Source: Acidothermales bacterium
GTDB taxonomy: Bacteria > Actinomycetota > Actinomycetes > Streptosporangiales > WHST01
Assembly: GCA_017354575.1 (NCBI GenBank)
Contig: JAFMQP010000230.1
Span: 1-6,605, forward strand
Direction: 5' to 3'
Length of the DNA: 6,605 nucleotides
The position numbers were made by a program, and so were the translations under genes. Shown here one piece after another: positions 5,006-6,605 of this stretch; position 1 is the first letter of the stretch, and each line of letters starts with the position of its first letter. Below the pieces are notes generated by a model, which did no database searches, was not told the DNA's origin, and worked only from the letters and a program-made list of their open reading frames with translations.

Positions 5006-6174
5006 GGCTTCTTCTTCCCGAGGATTCCGGCCAGCGTCGGGTCGACGCGGTTGACCGGCTGGTCGGCCGTCTTCTGGTGCGGGTCGAGGCTGAGCGTGTC
5101 GCCGTTGGGCAGCTTCTTGACGACGGAGTTGACCGCCTGACGGATCAGGTCGCACTGGCTCTGCGGCACGTGCAGCGAGACCAGCAGGGAGCACAGCCAC
5201 ATCGTGGGGTCGTTGAACTGCCGGAAGTTGTTCCGGTTGTCGAGCGTGCCGTAGTCCTTGTTGTACGCGATCTGCAGGTTCGACAGCGCGTCCGGCGCGT
5301 CGGTGAGGAACTCGGCCAACGCCTTGCGCTCCCTCGCGAGCACGTTCGTGACGGTGACCAGCCCGTCGACGTTCTTGGTCAGCTTGGCCTTGTTCTGTTT
5401 CACGAACGTGTTGACCTTGCCGAGCGCGATGCCCAGGTTCTTGAGCGCGGCCGCCAGTTCGGTCTTCTCGCCGTCGAGTTGCTGCGACATGCCAGCGAGG
5501 TCCTTGTTGAACGCCATCACGGCGGCGTCGTTCTTCTTCAGCGCCGCGGTGAACGTCGACAGGTTCCGTACGGTGCCGAACAGGTCGTTGCTGCCGCCGT
5601 TCAGCGTCGCCAGTGCCTTGGACGCCTGGTCGATGGTCTGGTGGATGTCCGCGCCGTTACCGCCGAGATTGTCGGCGCCGACCTTGAGCAGCCGGGACAA
5701 CGAGCCGTTCTTGTTGGCGCCCTCGGGCCCGAGCGCCGTGTCGAGGTCGTCGAGCGACTTGTAGATGTCGCCGAGCTCGACGGGCACCGCGGTCCGCGAC
5801 CGCGGGATCGTCGCTCCGTCCCGCAGCACGGGACCGTGCTCGTAAACGGGAGCGAGCTGGAGGTAGCGATCGCTCACGATCGCGGGCGCGACGACGAGCG
5901 CCTTGGCGTCCGCCGGGACCTTGTACTTGCTGTCGTAGGAGAAGTCGACGCGGACGACCCTGCCGGCGGGCGTGATCTTGTCGACCTTGCCGATGGGCAC
6001 GCCGAGCACGCGGACGTCCGACCCCTTGTACAGGCCGACGGTCTTGGTGAAGTACGCCGTGGCCCGGCGCTCGCCGGTGCGCGACAGCACGATGCCGACG
6101 ACGCCGAGGACGAGCGCGACGACGAGCACGAACACGCCGAACCGCAGGAACCTGCTGCCGCGTAGCTCAGCCAT
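5002..6174 (-). CDS. mceD: Mce family protein MceD
   Basis: A 390-residue Mce subunit. Basic N-terminus, transmembrane anchor at about 10-30, MCE domain at about 38-112 (GSDVRVLGVPIGKV at 51-64, APAIVSDRYLQLAP at 96-109), the DGATIPRSRTAVP junction (119-131), then a long helical region (about 135-300) that would extend the conduit through the periplasm-like space. A C-terminal part has two cysteines (328 and 341) that may pair, and a Lys-rich end (GKKKP). The start is ATG at 6174, with GGGAGG 5 bases upstream, overlapping the end of the preceding gene by 8 bases; the stop overlaps the mceE start by 4. The name rests on position directly before the lipoprotein gene; by sequence alone MceB, MceC and MceD are hard to tell apart by eye. 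No sign of truncation. Confidence 0.92.
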   Translation of the reverse strand: MAELRGSRFLRFGVFVLVVALVLGVVGIVLSRTGERRATAYFTKTVGLYKGSDVRVLGVPIGKVDKITPAGRVVRVDFSYDSKYKVPADAKALVVAPAIVSDRYLQLAPVYEHGPVLRDGATIPRSRTAVPVELGDIYKSLDDLDTALGPEGANKNGSLSRLLKVGADNLGGNGADIHQTIDQASKALATLNGGSNDLFGTVRNLSTFTAALKKNDAAVMAFNKDLAGMSQQLDGEKTELAAALKNLGIALGKVNTFVKQNKAKLTKNVDGLVTVTNVLARERKALAEFLTDAPDALSNLQIAYNKDYGTLDNRNNFRQFNDPTMWLCSLLVSLHVPQSQCDLIRQAVNSVVKKLPNGDTLSLDPHQKTADQPVNRVDPTLAGILGKKKP

Positions 6175-6605
6175 GGCCGCCTCCCTTCGCCGTCGCGGAC
6201 TTCGCCCCGGAGACGGCGGTCCCCGGCAGCGAGGCGCTCGGGGGCAGCGGCACGAGGTTCTGGATGTACGCGTCGAACCAGCGGCCGGTGCCGACGACGT
6301 TGCCGAACAGCTTCACGAACGTCGCGAGCGTCCGGACGGTGCGGTCCAGGTTGTTCTGGTTCTTCTGCAGCACCGCGACCACGCTCGCGAGATGCGCGAG
6401 GGCCGGCTTGATCTGCTGCTCGTTCTCGTCGATCAGCCCGGTCAGCTGCGTCGAAAGCAGCACCGAGTTGACGAGCAGCTGGTGGATCACGCCGCGCCTG
6501 GCCTGCACCGCCTTGAACAGCTTGCTGCCGTCCTTCAGCAGCCGGGTGAAGTCCGCGTTGCGGTCGGAGAGCACCTGGGAGACGCCCCGGGCGTGCGACA
6601 GCAGC
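6167..6605 (-). CDS. mceC: Mce family protein, C-terminal 145 residues (MceC by position)
   Basis: The frame is open to the right edge, so the signal-anchor and MCE domain lie outside. The visible part begins in the helical Mce region (LSDRNADFTRLLKDGSKLF, QARRGVIHQLLVNS), continues as amphipathic helix to about residue 100 of the fragment, then shows TGRWFDAYIQNLVP (106-119), a G-(R/K)-W-F-D-x-Y motif typical of MceB/MceC-type ends. It closes with a short Pro/Ala/Gly tail ending KGGGHG. A GTG at 6574 is only an internal valine codon, because readable Mce helix (LLSHARGVSQ) continues upstream. It is called mceC because it directly precedes mceD and is two genes before the lipoprotein; mceB is possible if the locus lacks one member. 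Its last 8 bases overlap the mceD start. Confidence 0.88.
   Translation of the reverse strand, partial: LLSHARGVSQVLSDRNADFTRLLKDGSKLFKAVQARRGVIHQLLVNSVLLSTQLTGLIDENEQQIKPALAHLASVVAVLQKNQNNLDRTVRTLATFVKLFGNVVGTGRWFDAYIQNLVPLPPSASLPGTAVSGAKSATAKGGGHG

Noticed and set aside
2305..5140. Two long plus-strand open frames (2305-3936 and 3656-5140) opposite mceF and mceE
   Set aside because: They overlap each other and mirror the codon pattern of mceF and mceE; the translations are repetitive Arg/Val/Gln/Leu/Asp strings typical of antisense shadows.
5006..5200. Longer mceE with 65 extra N-terminal residues
   Set aside because: The extension is Arg/Pro-rich, lies inside mceD and would bury the lipoprotein signal peptide internally.
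5077..6165. Plus-strand open frame of 362 codons opposite mceD
   Set aside because: Antisense shadow: low-complexity acidic and basic translation, no ribosome binding site, no recognisable family.
1..6605. Mobile element or CRISPR signatures
   Set aside because: No transposase, integrase, terminal inverted repeats with target duplication, or regularly spaced repeat array was seen; gene content and codon use look uniform.

Overview
The window is G+C-rich DNA (roughly two thirds by eye) with GTG/TTG starts, tightly packed co-directional genes and an actinobacterial gene set: a six-gene-type Mce locus plus an rpoB whose N-terminus resembles Streptomyces and mycobacterial RpoB. It comes from an actinomycete; I cannot name the genus. 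Every supported gene lies on the minus strand, so the transcription order runs from the right end of the window to the left. The many long plus-strand open frames are G+C-driven shadows.

In transcription order: the 3' end of an mceC-like gene (6605-6167, truncated by the window edge), mceD (6174-5002), the lipoprotein gene mceE (5005-3719), mceF (3717-2416), and two small paralogous Mce-associated membrane proteins (2402-1887 and 1880-1359). Neighbouring genes overlap by 8 or 4 bases or are separated by 1 to 13 bases, so they form one translationally coupled operon. The products would build an envelope-spanning Mce complex: a membrane-anchored hexamer of MCE-domain proteins with long helical tails forming a lipid conduit, one subunit being a lipoprotein, plus accessory Mas/Mam proteins. 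The YrbE-type permeases, MceA/MceB and the ATPase must lie beyond the right edge or elsewhere.

A non-coding region of 446 bases (1358-913) follows. It starts with a G+C hairpin that may end mce transcription, continues with three short spaced direct repeats that look like candidate operators, then two candidate promoters. The better one is TCGACA-17-TACACT, followed by an RNA leader of about 85 bases that can fold into two adjacent hairpins right up to the ribosome binding site of rpoB. The window ends with the first 304 codons of rpoB (912-1), starting at TTG.

The most interesting points are the placement of a complete-looking mce export/import locus immediately upstream of and co-directional with rpoB, and the structured, repeat-rich rpoB control region. 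The protein families themselves are known; I see no undescribed protein system here.
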